64,000 nt of DNA from Scatosoma sp045576335. GTDB lineage: Bacteria > Bacillota > Clostridia > Christensenellales > Borkfalkiaceae. The notes below the pieces were generated by a model. It did not search any database. It saw only the letters and a program-made list of their open reading frames with translations, and was not told where the DNA came from. The DNA is taken from NCBI GenBank assembly GCA_045576335.1, contig JAZNGH010000022.1, positions 1 to 64,000 on the forward strand, in the 5' to 3' direction. Below, piece by piece: positions 25,250 through 33,358 of this stretch; within the stretch, counting starts at the first letter, position 1; each line of letters starts with the position of its first letter. The translations under genes and the position numbers were made by a program.

Positions 25250-26887
25250 TCAATAGCCCGAATCCGTCAAAAGCGTAGCCCACAGGCTGTAATCCGCCTT
25301 TGCCGTGCTTTCGGGATTTTGCTTGCCCGTGTAATACTTATAATCGTATTCGTACATATCTACGGGATTGAGCGGGTTGACGCCCATAAAGGAAGTGTCC
25401 ACCGCGTTTACCGTCGCCTCAATGGGCTGCAAGCCGCCCAAGTAGTTCAAGCGGAACATCTGGTTGGGAGGAATATACAAATTCTTCTTGGAGTTTTCCA
25501 AGCTGTCGCGCGAAAGCGGATTGTAGGAAGCAAGCTCCGTTTCGCTCGGCGTGTAGCTATAACCGCTCTTGAAGCCCTTGCCCGTATCCATCAACGCCTT
25601 GATGGCAATATCCGTCGCCGTGAAACGAATGAAGTCCTTGGCAAGTGCTTTCGCCGTTGCGTAAGTGGGCACGTGCAAGCCCATACCGCCGTATGCAAAC
25701 GCCATATTCCGCGCCTCGTAAATTCTTTCAAAGTCCGCTTTTACGAGCGTTCCGTGCCCTGCCGTCGCGTATTTTTGCGCCGCCTGCTCGAAGGTATCGT
25801 CCGCGTCCACGCAATCGATTACGAACGAAAGGCGCGCGTCCGCGTTCGTGCCGTCGCCCAAAACGGAGGAACAACGCTCGACGATATTGCTAATCACGGG
25901 GTTTTTCATCATACGGATATTCGAAGAATCCTTGCCGCTCATTTCGTTTGCGAGCCAGTCGCCGTTCATCATAAACGCGCCGCGCCCCGCGAGGAAATAG
26001 GACTGCATGGTCTTATAATCCTTCATAGTCGATTCCGCGTGGATAAGCCCGTTATCCGAGCCGATCAAGCTATCGATTGCCTGCAAGGAATACAATCTCC
26101 CCTTTTGCCCGAGCACCTCGCCGCTACGCTCGTTGCCCTCTATGCCGTACCAGAAATTCGTGTATTCTTGAATACCGTTGTATTGCGCCCACCAAATCTT
26201 GTACATTTCAATCCAGTAGTTCGCGCCCGTCGCCCCGACGATAGGACCGCCGCTTTCGCCGTATTTGAGCGTATCCAAGGCTTGACAGAACGCAACCAGC
26301 TCGTTCGTGGTGTTGGGCATATCGTACCCGTCGGGATACGCCTCTTGCAGCACCGCTTCGTTGTAGAAAAGCCCCATAGAGCCAACTACCCAAGGCGTGC
26401 CGTAATAGCCCACCTCGTATTCGCCCTCCGCGTTTTTCACCTCGTAGCCGTTATGGAAGAGGATATCGTCCAGCATTTTATCTTGCAGGGTAACGCTCTC
26501 CCCGGGGACGGTGCTTTCGTAAACGTCGGTGAGTTCTTCAAAGTTGCCGCTGCCAAAGTACGCGCCGCCGGGAGCACAGCTTACGATCAAATCGTATTCG
26601 TTGACGCTCGCGCCCGCGTTGGTGACCTCGAAGCCGTACAAGCTGTCCGTTTTGTTGGGTACGACGTTCCATTTCAAATCGGGATACGCGCTTTTTACCC
26701 AGTCCTGCTCGGCAAACGCCGCAAGCGTGTTATCCAGCCACGCCGTACCGTAACCCGCGTCGCAAATCCAGATGGAAAGGGATTGAGGTCCGTTGTCAAA
26801 TTTTTGTTCTCCGCAAGCGGCAAAGGCTGCCGTTCCCGTCGAAAGGCATAAAACGCCGCAAAGAAGTTTGGTAAATTTTCCTTTCAT
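25250..26887 (-). CDS. Sugar ABC transporter solute-binding lipoprotein (family 1)
   Basis: A 545-residue extracellular solute-binding protein. Its lipobox is FAAC (Cys25), and it has the family 1 pattern: SLSIWICDAGYG at the start of the mature part, DLIVSCAPGGAYFGSGNFEELTD in the middle of domain 1, GSMGLFYNEAVLQEAYPDGYDMPNT, and FLAGRGAFMMNGDWLANE. It is longer than typical maltose-type binding proteins, as seen for oligosaccharide binders in gut Clostridia. It should deliver glycan fragments to the permeases encoded by the two genes just upstream. ATG at 26887 follows AAGGAG by eight bases. No ATPase subunit is encoded here, so a shared MsmK/UgpC-type ATPase elsewhere is likely. Confidence 0.92.
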   Translation of the reverse strand: MKGKFTKLLCGVLCLSTGTAAFAACGEQKFDNGPQSLSIWICDAGYGTAWLDNTLAAFAEQDWVKSAYPDLKWNVVPNKTDSLYGFEVTNAGASVNEYDLIVSCAPGGAYFGSGNFEELTDVYESTVPGESVTLQDKMLDDILFHNGYEVKNAEGEYEVGYYGTPWVVGSMGLFYNEAVLQEAYPDGYDMPNTTNELVAFCQALDTLKYGESGGPIVGATGANYWIEMYKIWWAQYNGIQEYTNFWYGIEGNERSGEVLGQKGRLYSLQAIDSLIGSDNGLIHAESTMKDYKTMQSYFLAGRGAFMMNGDWLANEMSGKDSSNIRMMKNPVISNIVERCSSVLGDGTNADARLSFVIDCVDADDTFEQAAQKYATAGHGTLVKADFERIYEARNMAFAYGGMGLHVPTYATAKALAKDFIRFTATDIAIKALMDTGKGFKSGYSYTPSETELASYNPLSRDSLENSKKNLYIPPNQMFRLNYLGGLQPIEATVNAVDTSFMGVNPLNPVDMYEYDYKYYTGKQNPESTAKADYSLWATLLTDSGY

Positions 26888-26929
26888 TTTCTTGTTCTCC
26901 TTATGATTGTAATATTTTATTTTTTGTGT

Positions 26930-27883
26930 TTAGCCTTTCAAGCCGCCTATGGAGATACTGCCCATAATGCGGTTGGAAAAGATTGCGAAGATGACGAGCG
27001 TGGGCAGCATGGAAATAATCAAGCCCGCGAAATATACGGGAATGTTTCCGCCGTTGAACGCCGTTACCTTATAATCGATCAAGCCCGCGGCAAGCGTGGG
27101 ATAGCGAGGCATATACAAAAGCACCGTTTCATATTCGTTCCAATACGTAATGCCGTTGGTGATTGCATACGTCAACAGCACGGGCGTTGCCTGTGGCAGC
27201 ATAATCTTGAAAAAGATCGTGAACGGCCCGCCGCCGTCGATTTGCACCGCTTCCGCGTACGACCAGCTCACCGATTTGAAAAATCCGTAAAAGACGAGGA
27301 ACGAACCGCCGAAGCCCAAGCCCAGCCCGTTGTACACCGCGAAAAACGGCGTATCGTAAATACCCAGCGTGCCGACGAATTTCATATACGCCGCGCTCGT
27401 GCCTACGAGGGGTATCGTCATAGAGGTTATGACCGCGGTATAAATGAGGTTTCTGCCCTTAAAGTGATATTTGCTCAATACGTAGCCCGTGATTGCGGGC
27501 ATAAGCACGCTGAAAAAGGTCATCAACGCCACGTACCAAAGGGTGTTGGTAAACATACCCAAGAAATTGACCTTGCCGTATTGCGTATGTATCTCCAAAA
27601 TGGAGAAAGCGTCCAAAAAGTTTTGCCAAATGGGCGATTGCGGCAGCCAAAACGCGTAAGGCGAGCCCTCGGGGATTGCCTCGCCGTTTGGAAACCACAA
27701 ACCGATAAACTCGTCCGAGCCTTTCAACGACGAAATCAGCATCCACAGCACGGAAAACACGAGCGTCAACGCTTGCAGCGTGAAAATGCCGAATACCACG
27801 CCGAATACGATTTTTTCCGTTTTGGAACGGCGGGAAAGAATACTCGATTCGCTTTTTTTAATTTTTCTCATATCAATCGTCAT
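26930..27883 (-). CDS. Carbohydrate ABC transporter permease, MalG type
   Basis: A 317-residue permease with six predicted transmembrane helices. It has the MalG-family EAA-type loop in SWSYAEAVQIDGGGPFTIFFKIMLPQATPVLLTYAI near residues 205-240, where EAxxIDGx6I..P..P contacts the ATPase. The C-terminal ..GSISIGGLKG ends as MalG-like permeases do. It forms the membrane channel with the product of 27896-28837 to import an oligosaccharide. The ATG at 27883 is preceded by AAGGGGGT. It is separated by 12 bases from the first permease gene. Confidence 0.93.
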   Translation of the reverse strand: MTIDMRKIKKSESSILSRRSKTEKIVFGVVFGIFTLQALTLVFSVLWMLISSLKGSDEFIGLWFPNGEAIPEGSPYAFWLPQSPIWQNFLDAFSILEIHTQYGKVNFLGMFTNTLWYVALMTFFSVLMPAITGYVLSKYHFKGRNLIYTAVITSMTIPLVGTSAAYMKFVGTLGIYDTPFFAVYNGLGLGFGGSFLVFYGFFKSVSWSYAEAVQIDGGGPFTIFFKIMLPQATPVLLTYAITNGITYWNEYETVLLYMPRYPTLAAGLIDYKVTAFNGGNIPVYFAGLIISMLPTLVIFAIFSNRIMGSISIGGLKG

Positions 27884-27895
27884 ATTCTTACCCCC

Positions 27896-28837
27896 TTAAT
27901 AATCCACCACTTCGACCTTTTCAATCAGCCAACGAATGGTCATGATTACGGGTACGGCAATCAGGGTGAGCAATACGCCCGCCGCCGCGACTTCGTTATA
28001 GTCCGCCGCGCCGCCGTTTTTCAGCTTATAGAATATCCAATAGCCCATCGTCGCCGTTTCGTTTCTACCCTCCGTGAACAAATGCACGGGACCGCTGTTG
28101 CTGAATACCGTCGTCATACTCAAAATGAACAGCGTCGAAAGCGTAGACCATACGAGCGGGAAAATGAACATGGTAAATTCCTGAAAGGTGTTCGCACCGT
28201 CCAAGCGCGCCGATTCCAAAACCTCTACGGGGATTCTCGCAAGCGCGCCGCCCAAAAGCAGCATATTACCGCCCCAGCCCATCCAAAGCGAATAGACCAT
28301 AAGCGTACCCATTGCGTAGTTGGGGTCGCCCAAAAAGTCGGGAACGGACGTTACGCCGAAGCTTTGCAAAAGCAATCCGAACGGACCGCTCGGCATAATC
28401 AGCTGTGAAAACATACTCGCCACGGCAACGCCGGGGATAATGGCAGGCAGGTAAAAAATGACCTGAAACACCTTATAGCCCGTAATGCGCTTGTACAGGA
28501 AATACGCAATCAAAAGCTGGAAAGGCAGCATAAGCGTATCCTTCAAAAACCACAGCCCCGTATTCTTCAAACACGATAAAATGGAAAAGCTCTTGTCCAA
28601 AGGTTGTGTGGTGAGATTGATAAACACCTTTTCAAAGCTGCCCATTCCCCATTCGCCCGACGGAAGCTGGAACGCCATCAATACGGAATTGAAATTGACG
28701 AAAATCCAACCGTTCAGGAAAATGATGATGGGGATTGCCAGCATCACAACCACGAATACCCTATCCAGCGTCTTTAAGCCTTTCTTCTTTTTGACGGGCG
28801 GACGAGCGGCAAGCGTTTGCGCTTGTATATCGTTCAT
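27896..28837 (-). CDS. Carbohydrate ABC transporter permease, MalF/UgpA type
   Basis: A 313-residue permease with a cytoplasmic N-terminus rich in lysine, six predicted transmembrane helices and the EAA-like loop IPVEVLESARLDGANTFQEFTMFIFPLVWSTLSTLF. It pairs with the MalG-type permease downstream. Long loops after the first helix (NSVLMAFQLPSGEWGMGSFEKVF) are typical of this half of sugar importers. AGGAGG precedes the ATG at 28837. The gene follows the GH20-like gene by 21 bases, tying import to intracellular hexosamine release. Confidence 0.93.
   Translation of the reverse strand: MNDIQAQTLAARPPVKKKKGLKTLDRVFVVVMLAIPIIIFLNGWIFVNFNSVLMAFQLPSGEWGMGSFEKVFINLTTQPLDKSFSILSCLKNTGLWFLKDTLMLPFQLLIAYFLYKRITGYKVFQVIFYLPAIIPGVAVASMFSQLIMPSGPFGLLLQSFGVTSVPDFLGDPNYAMGTLMVYSLWMGWGGNMLLLGGALARIPVEVLESARLDGANTFQEFTMFIFPLVWSTLSTLFILSMTTVFSNSGPVHLFTEGRNETATMGYWIFYKLKNGGAADYNEVAAAGVLLTLIAVPVIMTIRWLIEKVEVVDY
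28446..28453 (+). repeat. GGCAGGTA core only
   Basis: The eight-base core of the dispersed motif, preceded by GGCA, inside the MalF-type permease gene. The flanking bases do not match the longer motif, so this is a weak, possibly chance, copy. Confidence 0.2.
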
Positions 28838-28858
28838 ACTTTTTCCTCCTTGCTTTGC

Positions 28859-30460
28859 TTATAGCTCGCTCACGCTGACCAAGCCGCGATACAGATTGTA
28901 CTGCAAGCCCCAGTCCGCGTAGGGCAAAATTTCTTCTTCCAGCTCGGGGATATTTTCAACCTTCCCCTCCAAATACTCCACGAGCCGTTCGCGACAATCC
29001 AAAATCCGACCGCGCAAGCCGCTCAAACGGATTTGTTGAATTTCCCAGCCGTAAGGCTTGTATTCTTTCATCCACATTTTCCGCATATACTTACGGAATT
29101 CTTCCACTCTGTCCGCGGCAAGCGCGTAATCGTCCACGAGCGTCCGCAATTCCTTTTTGTTCTTGCTTTGATAGGCTTCCCGCGTCCGCAAACCCAAGTA
29201 CGCCTTGACCTCCAACGCACGGCAAAGCGAAGCGAGCGTGTCGAAAATATATTTGTATTCCCCCGTCCGTTTCGCCGTGGCTTCCAGCGTTTTCGCATAT
29301 TCGCCGTAAGGGATTTTGTCTACCTCCTTCAAGGGATGATCCTTCCAGCCGAGGAAGCAGTCGTTATACAGCAACGCCTTGCTCGCGTTTTCCCGAAGCA
29401 AGCCGTCGGGGTCGCGGCTCGTGACGTTGGGCAGGTCGGCGAGCATAAAATCGTCGAACGAAATCCCGAACATATCCGAAAAGCCCTTTTTAATCTTCGC
29501 TTCGTCGAAATTGCCGTCGGCGTACTGTTTTACCGCGTACAGAACGGGCAAGGTCGAAAAATACGAGCAATCGTTTCCGTCTACGCCCCAAAGGGTGATA
29601 AAGATATTGCGTACGGAATGATTTGCCGCCTGCTTGATCGCGCATTTCATTGCCGCGAGGGAATAGCGGTTGAAGGGCGCAAACCCGTTCCAGCACCAAG
29701 CCCCGCCCGCGTACCAAAGCTCGCGATTGAAATCCTCGTGCTGGCGGAAAAGCTCATCGAACATTTCCTCCGTCAGCTCGTGTTCGCCGTAGTCCCAGTA
29801 ACAGATATCCACGCGTTTGGGCACTTTACCAATGACCTCGCTCGGAATACGCGCGCCTTTTACGTAATATTCCCCGTAATTGTTCAAGCGGAAGAACATA
29901 TCGCTCCACATATGTATTCTAAACCCGTATTTCTCGGCAATCTCTACCACGCGGTTGAGGTGTTTCAAAAGCAAATCGAAGCGGTTGCAATAGCCGTGCT
30001 TGTCAAGGTATTTGCCAAGCCCCACCTTATGCGCCTCGTCCATACCGATATTTACGACGTCGGTGCGGAAACATTCCCGACAGGTCTTGAACATTTTGTC
30101 AATCAATTCGTAGGTTTTCGGCTCGTCGATAAGCAAAATATTATCGATATCCACGATATCCGCGTAATGGGGCAATTTGACGAGGTTGGTCAAATGTGCA
30201 AGCGTGTGTATACAAGGCGAAAGCTCTATGCCCCGCTCGAACGCGTAATCGTCCAGCTCCTTTAATTCCTCTTGGGAATACCCCCCGCGAAGATAGCCAA
30301 AGTAAGGCTCGCCCTCGATTTCGTACACGTCGTCCATGCCGATTTCAAGGAAGTTATAGCCCATTTTGCTGATAGTATCTATCAAGCGTTTAATCTGCTC
30401 GACCTTCATAACGCCGTTTGCAGAACAATCGATTAAAACACCAAAACGGTTATAATTCAT
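28859..30460 (-). CDS. GH20-like beta-N-acetylhexosaminidase
   Basis: A 533-residue TIM-barrel enzyme. FGVLIDCSANGVMKVEQIKRLIDTISKMGYN opens the barrel, ELSPCIHTLAHLTNLVK is strand 3, and DVVNIGMDEAHKVGLGKY carries the Asp-Glu pair of family 20, which act as stabiliser of the acetamido group and general acid. Later WYAGGAWCWNGFAPFNRYS resembles the active-site Trp strand. The enzyme should remove GlcNAc or GalNAc from the non-reducing ends of imported oligosaccharides; it has no signal peptide. The likely start is ATG at 30460 (MNYNRFG) with GGAGAG six bases upstream; the frame from the TTG at 30481 includes that site. It lacks the N-terminal GH20b domain seen in many family members. Confidence 0.8.
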   Translation of the reverse strand: MNYNRFGVLIDCSANGVMKVEQIKRLIDTISKMGYNFLEIGMDDVYEIEGEPYFGYLRGGYSQEELKELDDYAFERGIELSPCIHTLAHLTNLVKLPHYADIVDIDNILLIDEPKTYELIDKMFKTCRECFRTDVVNIGMDEAHKVGLGKYLDKHGYCNRFDLLLKHLNRVVEIAEKYGFRIHMWSDMFFRLNNYGEYYVKGARIPSEVIGKVPKRVDICYWDYGEHELTEEMFDELFRQHEDFNRELWYAGGAWCWNGFAPFNRYSLAAMKCAIKQAANHSVRNIFITLWGVDGNDCSYFSTLPVLYAVKQYADGNFDEAKIKKGFSDMFGISFDDFMLADLPNVTSRDPDGLLRENASKALLYNDCFLGWKDHPLKEVDKIPYGEYAKTLEATAKRTGEYKYIFDTLASLCRALEVKAYLGLRTREAYQSKNKKELRTLVDDYALAADRVEEFRKYMRKMWMKEYKPYGWEIQQIRLSGLRGRILDCRERLVEYLEGKVENIPELEEEILPYADWGLQYNLYRGLVSVSEL

Positions 30461-30481
30461 TTTCATCTCTCCCACGCGCAA

Positions 30482-31678
30482 TTAAAGCGCGAACGTATTT
30501 TTCTTCGTTATCCATTTCCCGTCCGTAAAGTCGGGGAATGTCACCGTTTGTCCCGTTTGCATAGACTGCTCGGAAAGCACGCTCACGCACATCCAAGTCG
30601 CCATATCGTACACGTCAATCGGCATTTCCTCGCCCTTATCCAACGCCTCGAAAAAGGCGTCGAACACGAGCACGTCCAAATCGTCGTGCCCCTCCTCGCT
30701 CTGCTTTGCCGTTTTCCAAAGAGGATGCTCGTATTTTGCGTAATATTCGTCCAAATTTTTGTAATGTTCGCTCCAATCCCAAATTTCCTCGGGGAAATCC
30801 TCCTCCAAGTATGCGGAGCTGCTATCCTCGCTGATCAGCCCTTTCGTGCCCTGCACGTAAAAGCCGCGGGAATAGTAGCGAGGCAGGCAGGTATCCAGCG
30901 TAATCGTCACCGTTTCGCCGTTTTGGCATTTGATGACCGTCGTCACCACGTCCGATTGCTGAAAGGTCACGCCTTTCAAACTCTCGATATTTTTATCCTG
31001 CACGTATGTTTTCAAACCCACCGATTTACTGCCCACCGAAACGAGGCTCACGAAGCGGTTGCCACAGTTGATATCCAAAAGCTTTGCAATCGGTCCAAGC
31101 TCGTGCGTGGGATAGTTTTCCGCGTTGCGGTGGATATACTGCTGCAAGCGGTAATGCCTTTTTTCGCCTCCGCTCGTCACCTCTTCGCGCAAATCGTGTC
31201 TGTACCCGCCCGAGCAATGTACAATTTCGCCAAGCTTGCCCAATCGTTTCATATTTAACGCCAACAGCTCCAAACGCCCGTAACAGCAATTTTCCATCAT
31301 CATAATGGGCGTTTTCGTGCGCTCGTAGCAGCGAACGAGTTCCCAAAGGCTTTCTAAACTATACGCGCCGCCCACCTCGCAAGCTACGGGCACGCCGCGC
31401 TCCATAGCGTATAAGCATACCTCGATATGCGCTTGCCAAGAGGTCGCGACGACGATTGCGTCGGGCTTGGTTTCGTCGATACATTTTTTATAATCGGTGT
31501 AAATTGCGGGGCGCGGTCTGCCGTCCTCCACCATTTCGTTGGCGATATATTCGCATCTGTCCTCGTAACCGTCGCATACCGCAATAAAATGCGCGTACTT
31601 GCGCGCGCGCAGGGATACGCGGTACAAGCCCTCGCCTCTGCCGCCGACGCCGATTAACGCTACTCTAAACTCTCTCAT
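30482..31678 (-). CDS. Gfo/Idh/MocA family oxidoreductase, GH109-like
   Basis: A 398-residue NAD(P)-dependent protein. The Rossmann motif is VALIGVGGRGEGLYRVSLRA and the second half carries MENCCYGRLELLALNMKRLGKLGEI and NYPTHELGPIAKLLDINCGNRF. The YPTHxLGP..(K/Q)..xINxGxxF stretch is the hallmark of family GH109 alpha-N-acetylgalactosaminidases and their relatives, which cleave through transient oxidation at C3. ACEVGG holds the sugar-ring site. No signal peptide is seen, so it should act on imported GalNAc-containing fragments. It is the first gene of the long operon. The ATG at 31678 has AGAAGGAGAACGG upstream. A simple sugar dehydrogenase role cannot be excluded. Confidence 0.8.
   Translation of the reverse strand: MREFRVALIGVGGRGEGLYRVSLRARKYAHFIAVCDGYEDRCEYIANEMVEDGRPRPAIYTDYKKCIDETKPDAIVVATSWQAHIEVCLYAMERGVPVACEVGGAYSLESLWELVRCYERTKTPIMMMENCCYGRLELLALNMKRLGKLGEIVHCSGGYRHDLREEVTSGGEKRHYRLQQYIHRNAENYPTHELGPIAKLLDINCGNRFVSLVSVGSKSVGLKTYVQDKNIESLKGVTFQQSDVVTTVIKCQNGETVTITLDTCLPRYYSRGFYVQGTKGLISEDSSSAYLEEDFPEEIWDWSEHYKNLDEYYAKYEHPLWKTAKQSEEGHDDLDVLVFDAFFEALDKGEEMPIDVYDMATWMCVSVLSEQSMQTGQTVTFPDFTDGKWITKKNTFAL
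30888..30895 (+). repeat. GGCAGGTA core only
   Basis: Core of the dispersed motif followed by TCC, inside the oxidoreductase gene. Only ten bases match, so it is a weak copy. Confidence 0.2.
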
Positions 31679-31710
31679 ATCCGTTCTCCTTCTTCTAATA
31701 GCTCTTTTGA

Positions 31711-31734
31711 TTCTCCGTTTGTTAAAACGGAGAA
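31711..31734 (-). promoter_or_regulatory. 10-bp hairpin in the operon leader
   Basis: TTCTCCGTTT pairs perfectly with AAACGGAGAA around a four-base loop, in the untranslated leader between the promoter and the oxidoreductase ATG. There is no following U-run, so it may protect or regulate the mRNA. Confidence 0.6.
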
Positions 31735-31750
31735 TAGGAGTACTCCTATT
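31733..31750. promoter_or_regulatory. Perfect 18-bp palindrome, candidate operator
   Basis: AATAGGAGTACTCCTATT reads the same on both strands. It lies just downstream of the likely start site of the glycan-utilisation operon and about 120 bases from the divergent regulator gene, a fitting place for repressor binding. Confidence 0.55.
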
Positions 31751-31764
31751 TTTTTCACAATACC

Positions 31765-31773
31765 ATTATACCA
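31765..31773 (-). promoter_or_regulatory. Extended -10 promoter of the glycan-utilisation operon
   Basis: The minus strand reads TGGTATAAT (-10 at 31770-31765) with no good -35. A weak -35 is typical of promoters that need an activator such as the AraC-type protein encoded divergently. Confidence 0.6.
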
Positions 31774-31871
31774 TAAGCTTTTTTATGGGTATAGATAAAA
31801 AAATACCCTTTTTTAGCGTTTTTTATCCTTTAATATTGTTAAAAAAATTCTATAATTCCATTTCTTTCCAC

Positions 31872-31901
31872 TTGACAAAAAAGAAATATTTGGTTTATAA
31901 T
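31872..31901 (+). promoter_or_regulatory. Consensus promoter of the PocR-AraC gene
   Basis: TTGACA (31872-31877), an 18-base spacer, then TATAAT (31896-31901): both hexamers are perfect. The ATG at 31908 is where transcription should begin, so the message looks leaderless. Confidence 0.8.
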
Positions 31902-31907
31902 ACGGAT

Positions 31908-32738
31908 ATGATACAGTATAATTTGAATTTATTGCGTAATCTTTTCGAAGATTTCAGTTATTTAATCAAAACGACAATTTCCTTTTTCGACGATAATTTT
32001 CTGCCCACTTCGGTACATAGCGAGGACAGACGGGAAAATCATTTGTGTTCGCTGATTAAAAACAGCTGGAACTGTCGGCATAACTGCACGGTTTCGGACG
32101 AGCAATGCTTTGAACGGTTCAGAAACGGGGAAAGCTTCTTTTATTATCATTGTCATTTCGGCTTGATTGAAATGGCGTTTCGATTCTCCGTCAACAACGT
32201 GACCTACGGCTACGTTATAATCGGGCCTTTCCGCGACCAGAAAAATTCCAAAGCGACGGTGGAAGCCATTAAAAGGCTTTGCACGGACGAGCAGCTTTTG
32301 GAAAAGACGCTGCAAACCTATCAAAAAATTCCCACCTTTTCGTTGGAAAAATTTTACGCGATAAAAAACATTTCTTTCTCTATTTTCGACTATGCGAAAA
32401 ACCATAATATCATTTCGGAAAAGAGCAATATTTTCTCCGAGCAAATAGAGCCGTATATTCTTTCGCATTTGCAGGATACACTGACGATTGAGGGGCTTTG
32501 CAAGACTTTTTTCCTGACGCAAAAACAGCTGTACAACGTCTTTGAAAAGAACACGCACAAAACGCCCAAGCGTTATATCAACGAGCAAAGGGTGTATTCG
32601 GCAAGGCATTTGATTATCACAACCAACCTGCCTCTATCCGAAATTGCCGCTTCCGTCGGCGTGCCCGATTATAATTATTTCATCAAAATCTTCAAATCGT
32701 ACGACGGGCATACGCCTATGCATTATCGTAAGCATTAA
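31908..32738 (+). CDS. PocR-domain AraC-family transcriptional regulator
   Basis: A 276-residue regulator. Residues ~5-150 form a PocR-type ligand-sensing domain, with clustered cysteines (HLCSLIKNSWNCRHNC..EQC) and the hallmark FYYHCHFGLIEMAFRFSVNNVTYGYVIIGPF. Residues ~180-276 are two AraC helix-turn-helix motifs (LTIEGLCKTFFLTQKQLYNVFEK, then LPLSEIAASVGVPDYNYFIKIFKSYDGHTPMHYR). It is encoded divergently from the glycan locus and probably activates it in response to a small metabolite. The open frame extends upstream to 31599 inside the oxidoreductase gene, but a perfect promoter overlaps that stretch and the domain begins at ATG 31908. There is no Shine-Dalgarno, consistent with leaderless translation. 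Confidence 0.85.
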   Translation: MIQYNLNLLRNLFEDFSYLIKTTISFFDDNFLPTSVHSEDRRENHLCSLIKNSWNCRHNCTVSDEQCFERFRNGESFFYYHCHFGLIEMAFRFSVNNVTYGYVIIGPFRDQKNSKATVEAIKRLCTDEQLLEKTLQTYQKIPTFSLEKFYAIKNISFSIFDYAKNHNIISEKSNIFSEQIEPYILSHLQDTLTIEGLCKTFFLTQKQLYNVFEKNTHKTPKRYINEQRVYSARHLIITTNLPLSEIAASVGVPDYNYFIKIFKSYDGHTPMHYRKH

Positions 32739-32750
32739 ATAAACGAAAAA

Positions 32751-32788
32751 AACGCCCGCGCGGTGCTGTTTAGCACCGTGCGGGCGTT
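32751..32788. terminator. Bidirectional terminator between convergent genes
   Basis: A 17-bp stem (one G-T pair) with a four-base loop between the PocR-AraC stop (32738) and the convergent CBM9-like gene stop (32801). The plus-strand side begins with a run of A and the minus side ends in T-rich sequence, so it can stop transcription from both sides. Confidence 0.85.
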
Positions 32789-32800
32789 CGCTATTTATTT

Positions 32801-33343
32801 TCAGAAATACTCTTTCAAATAGGCGTAATATTTAGGCACGTGGAATTTCCCGCGCATAGTGGGCACGAGCGCAAACAGATGCTTTTCCATCTCTCCCCCG
32901 TCCGTTTCCAGACGGTAAGCGTTGAAATACGTTTCACCCTCCCCCGTTTTAATCGCCGTTTCGGGGAAACGGAGAGTCGCGATATAACCGTCCGCGGTAC
33001 GCTCCACCTCGCTTTGCACGAAGCAATCCTCCACAAAGCCGATATTTAATTGCGGCTCGCCCTTTTCGTTCTCGCCGCAGTATTCCATTTTGGCGACCAT
33101 CAATTCGTTTAACGGGCTTATCTCGATTTCGTAATAGACCTTACGCGCGGGGTCGGAGCCTATCAAAAGCTCGCACGCGTCCCCCTCGGAATGTATGCCG
33201 TTATACCCTCTGTTCGGGCAGTAATATTTGCAATTTTTCGCGGTGAACACGAAGGTCAGCACGCCGCCGTCCTCCTTGATTTCCACCGTCGTATCGTAAG
33301 CCGCTTTTTCCCCGTATCGACAATCCTTCAACGAATAAATCAT
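32801..33343 (-). CDS. Carbohydrate-binding family 9-like protein
   Basis: A 180-residue single-domain protein resembling stand-alone CBM9-like proteins. Visible features are TVEIKEDGGVLTFVFTAKN, then GDACELLIGSDPARKVYYEIEISPLNELMVAKM, which matches the D-x-x-E-x-F-x-x-P...Y-x-E-x-x-x-x-P-x-N pattern of the family, and a C-terminal RLETDG...FALVPTMRGKFHVPKYYAYL. No signal peptide is present. Its role is unclear: such proteins follow glycosidase genes and may bind reducing sugars or act as a domain partner. The ATG at 33343 follows AGGAG by eight bases and lies 15 bases after the stop of the gene at 33359, so the two are co-transcribed. Confidence 0.75.
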   Translation of the reverse strand: MIYSLKDCRYGEKAAYDTTVEIKEDGGVLTFVFTAKNCKYYCPNRGYNGIHSEGDACELLIGSDPARKVYYEIEISPLNELMVAKMEYCGENEKGEPQLNIGFVEDCFVQSEVERTADGYIATLRFPETAIKTGEGETYFNAYRLETDGGEMEKHLFALVPTMRGKFHVPKYYAYLKEYF

Positions 33344-33358
33344 AGCCGTTTTCTCCTT

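Noticed and set aside
24893..26851. A 652-codon plus-strand open frame, and similar long frames such as 26903-28408, 29033-30265 and 3721-4860
   Set aside because: They lie antisense to clear lipoprotein, transporter, glycosidase and aminotransferase genes. They are rich in Arg, Val and His and have no family motif or ribosome binding site. They arise from the codon bias of the true genes.
28441..30895. GGCAGGCAGGTA at 28442, 30884 and 55821 as a separate repeat family
   Set aside because: The shared sequence is only about 12 bases, and the first two copies lack the TATGCG extension. They may be chance occurrences of the common GGCAGG codon pair.
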